Assembly (NCBI GenBank): GCA_044448685.1
Contig: JBIOHC010000005.1
Coordinates: 52,004-116,003 of the forward strand
Direction of reading: 5' to 3'
From: Palsa-965 sp044448685
Lineage (GTDB): Bacteria > Bacteroidota > Bacteroidia > Palsa-965
Length of the DNA stretch: 64,000 nt
The notes beneath the pieces were generated by a model, which saw nothing but the letters and a program-made list of their open reading frames with translations, had not been told where the DNA came from and did no database searches. Both the position numbers and the translations under genes were made by a program. This document shows positions 62,856 to 64,000 of the stretch, piece after piece (within the stretch, counting starts at the first letter, position 1; every line of letters begins with the position of its first letter).

Positions 62856-63908
62856 TCAGGAATTGATAGTTTCGGGTGAAGCAAAAGTAGCCAGGAGTTC
62901 TTTGAATTGCTCAATCAGTACCGGGTAATTACTAAGCGAGCTGAGGTCACATTTTTCAGTTATTTCCGTACCTACATACATCAGCTTGTCATTGCCGAAT
63001 TTGGTATACATGAAAATATCTTTCTTCAGATTGAATTTTTCCTTGGAGTCAATAATTTCCGGACGGGTATCAATAATGAGAGGACTTAAATTCAGGAATT
63101 CCTTAGGAACTTTAAAATCTTTCATGAGCAACACGGAATTACTGTCGGCAAACACATCATGCTGCATTTCGGTAGCCTTAAAGTCAGAGTCGGAATTGTT
63201 CAGCAAATCCATAATATGGTTAAAACGGGGCTCCTTGTGTTTTTGTTTGAGAACCTTTATTTCCCTTATTGTCACCAGTTTGTATTTAACGATAAAGGAA
63301 ATATTCTGAAGGATAAAAGTCAGTTTGTCTTCATATTCCACACAACGTTTCTGGATTTCTTCATCCGTCAGGTTGATCTGATAATGACCAATCTCGTTCC
63401 GCTCAGGAACCCAGAAATCCAGTGCTTCATACAATTTCTTATGCAGCATTTCCTTCATTTCGGGCATGAAGGGATCTATTTCAAGGGATTCAAAAAGGTT
63501 GCCGGTAGCCCTGATCAGCCACGTATAATTACCCAAAGAGAGTACGGTTATCCTGTTTTTAAACTGGGAGGCATATTCTTTTGGGAAGTCGAATTTACGT
63601 TTAAGCTTTTCCTCCCAGAGCTGAGCAAGCATCACAAAACTGAGAAACTGAATGGTACGTTCTATGGTTTTGAATAACTGATCCAGACGTCCCCTGTCCA
63701 GCTGACGCATGGAACCTGAAAACAAACGTCGTAGCTCCACCCCGATAGGCCATGGAAAGTGCTTGATAATCATATCGGCCAATACCCTTGTATCAACCGT
63801 TTCGGCAGGGTCATCCTCGTCCGTAGCCAGATATTTGGCAAGGGCCGGTTTATGCCGAACCATTTCCTGAAAGACTCTAAGGATCAGATCTTCATTTACC
63901 TGGGACAA
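62856..63908 (-). CDS. HEPN-like protein with RNxxxH motif, first gene of the STAND unit
   Basis: 350 residues, no signal peptide. Residues 165-176 (DFWVPERNEIGHYQ) contain R170-N-x3-H175, the RX4-6H/RNxxxH motif of HEPN ribonucleases. An upstream helix (about 76-100, FKTIERTIQFLSFVMLAQLW) looks like the first HEPN helix. HEPN domains make up the active part of many toxin, Abi and CRISPR-associated RNases. The remaining C-terminal 170 residues are beta-rich and unknown. Start is TTG 63908; ATG 63863 is an alternative. Linkage with the STAND gene (5-base gap) suggests they work together. The HEPN call rests on the motif and helix pattern, not on a search. Confidence 0.6.
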   Translation of the reverse strand: MSQVNEDLILRVFQEMVRHKPALAKYLATDEDDPAETVDTRVLADMIIKHFPWPIGVELRRLFSGSMRQLDRGRLDQLFKTIERTIQFLSFVMLAQLWEEKLKRKFDFPKEYASQFKNRITVLSLGNYTWLIRATGNLFESLEIDPFMPEMKEMLHKKLYEALDFWVPERNEIGHYQINLTDEEIQKRCVEYEDKLTFILQNISFIVKYKLVTIREIKVLKQKHKEPRFNHIMDLLNNSDSDFKATEMQHDVFADSNSVLLMKDFKVPKEFLNLSPLIIDTRPEIIDSKEKFNLKKDIFMYTKFGNDKLMYVGTEITEKCDLSSLSNYPVLIEQFKELLATFASPETINS

Positions 63909-63910
63909 AT

Positions 63911-63945
63911 GATTAAGGATTAATGAATTAGGAATTAGGATTTAG
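63911..63945 (+). repeat. Five tandem heptamers upstream of the HEPN-like gene
   Basis: GATTAAG, GATTAAT, GAATTAG, GAATTAG, GATTTAG in perfect 7-base register, starting 3 bases from the predicted start codon of the HEPN-like gene. This lies where a ribosome-binding or leader region would be. Confidence 0.75.
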
Positions 63946-63976
63946 CACGATGTAAATATATCAAATTTAAATGAGC

Positions 63977-63984
63977 TAACTTTG
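63977..63984 (+). promoter_or_regulatory. -7 element for a gene starting at 63990
   Basis: TAACTTTG on the plus strand, 5 bases before an ATG. No good -33 partner. Confidence 0.35.
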
Positions 63985-63989
63985 CCACC

Positions 63990-64000
63990 ATGAATAACGG
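63990..64000 (+). CDS. Possible start of a further gene (3 codons visible)
   Basis: ATG AAT AAC follows a TAACTTTG element and runs off the window. The ATG would lie at or very near the transcription start, so a leaderless or short-leader message is implied. Nothing can be said of the product. Confidence 0.3.

Noticed and set aside
1..64000. tRNA, rRNA, transposase, integrase and toxin-antitoxin genes
   Set aside because: I scanned the gaps for tRNA T-arm patterns, inverted-repeat ends and typical small paired ORFs and found none that I can support.

Overview
The window is chromosomal DNA of a member of the Bacteroidota. Four things show this. There are three cargo proteins of the type IX secretion system (T9SS), with gliding-motility-type or Por-type C-terminal sorting domains. 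SprB-type and PKD repeats are present. The promoters carry the Bacteroidota TTTG / TAnnTTTG signature. The gene families are typical of the phylum: TPR-SpoIIE phosphatases, ribBA, a parE-parC pair, and an ECF sigma, anti-sigma and Spy-like cassette. I cannot name a genus. I saw no rRNA, tRNA, CRISPR array, transposase or prophage module.

Layout. 1-2,831: truncated uvrA, an ECF sigma factor with a strong promoter and terminator, and a small unknown protein. 2,921-10,504: a predicted double-nuclease protein (DUF2779 type), a giant SprB-repeat T9SS protein and a lipoprotein. 10,505-15,630 (minus strand): a TPR-SpoIIE phosphatase, a small membrane protein, two envelope proteins and tsaD. 15,667-20,166: a TamB-like envelope protein divergent from tsaD. 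20,180-23,566 (minus): DoxX-like protein, secreted phosphoesterase, ribBA. 23,664-25,339: an rRNA methyltransferase and a STAS-like protein. 25,367-30,221 (minus): four adjacent secreted or envelope proteins of unknown function. 30,396-36,433: lpdA, a J-domain protein, a carboxypeptidase-regulatory-domain protein, phhB-dacB and a CPBP protease. 36,684-40,612: a LytTR regulator, a kelch T9SS protein and a PHM-like protein. 40,674-45,729 (minus): a split transketolase with a VWA gene between its two subunit genes, followed by an ECF sigma, anti-sigma and Spy-like cassette. 45,930-53,402: ychF, parE, parC, an SDR-like protein and a TPR protein. 53,435-58,753: two divergent SpoIIE phosphatases. 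58,750-63,908 (minus): a three-gene unit of a HEPN-like protein, a STAND ATPase with periplasmic coiled coil and WD40 repeats, and an outer-membrane protein. 63,990: the likely first codons of another gene.

The best candidates for an undescribed system are (1) the HEPN / STAND-WD40 / outer-membrane-protein operon at the right end, read here as a possible trans-envelope sensor coupled to a cytoplasmic RNase-like protein, and (2) the four-gene secreted-protein cluster at 25.4-30.2 kb, where two neighbouring proteins share a previously unnamed N-terminal domain. Most of the rest is ordinary core and envelope biology. A recurring theme is signalling across the envelope: three SpoIIE phosphatases, two ECF sigma factors, a LytTR regulator and the STAND operon.
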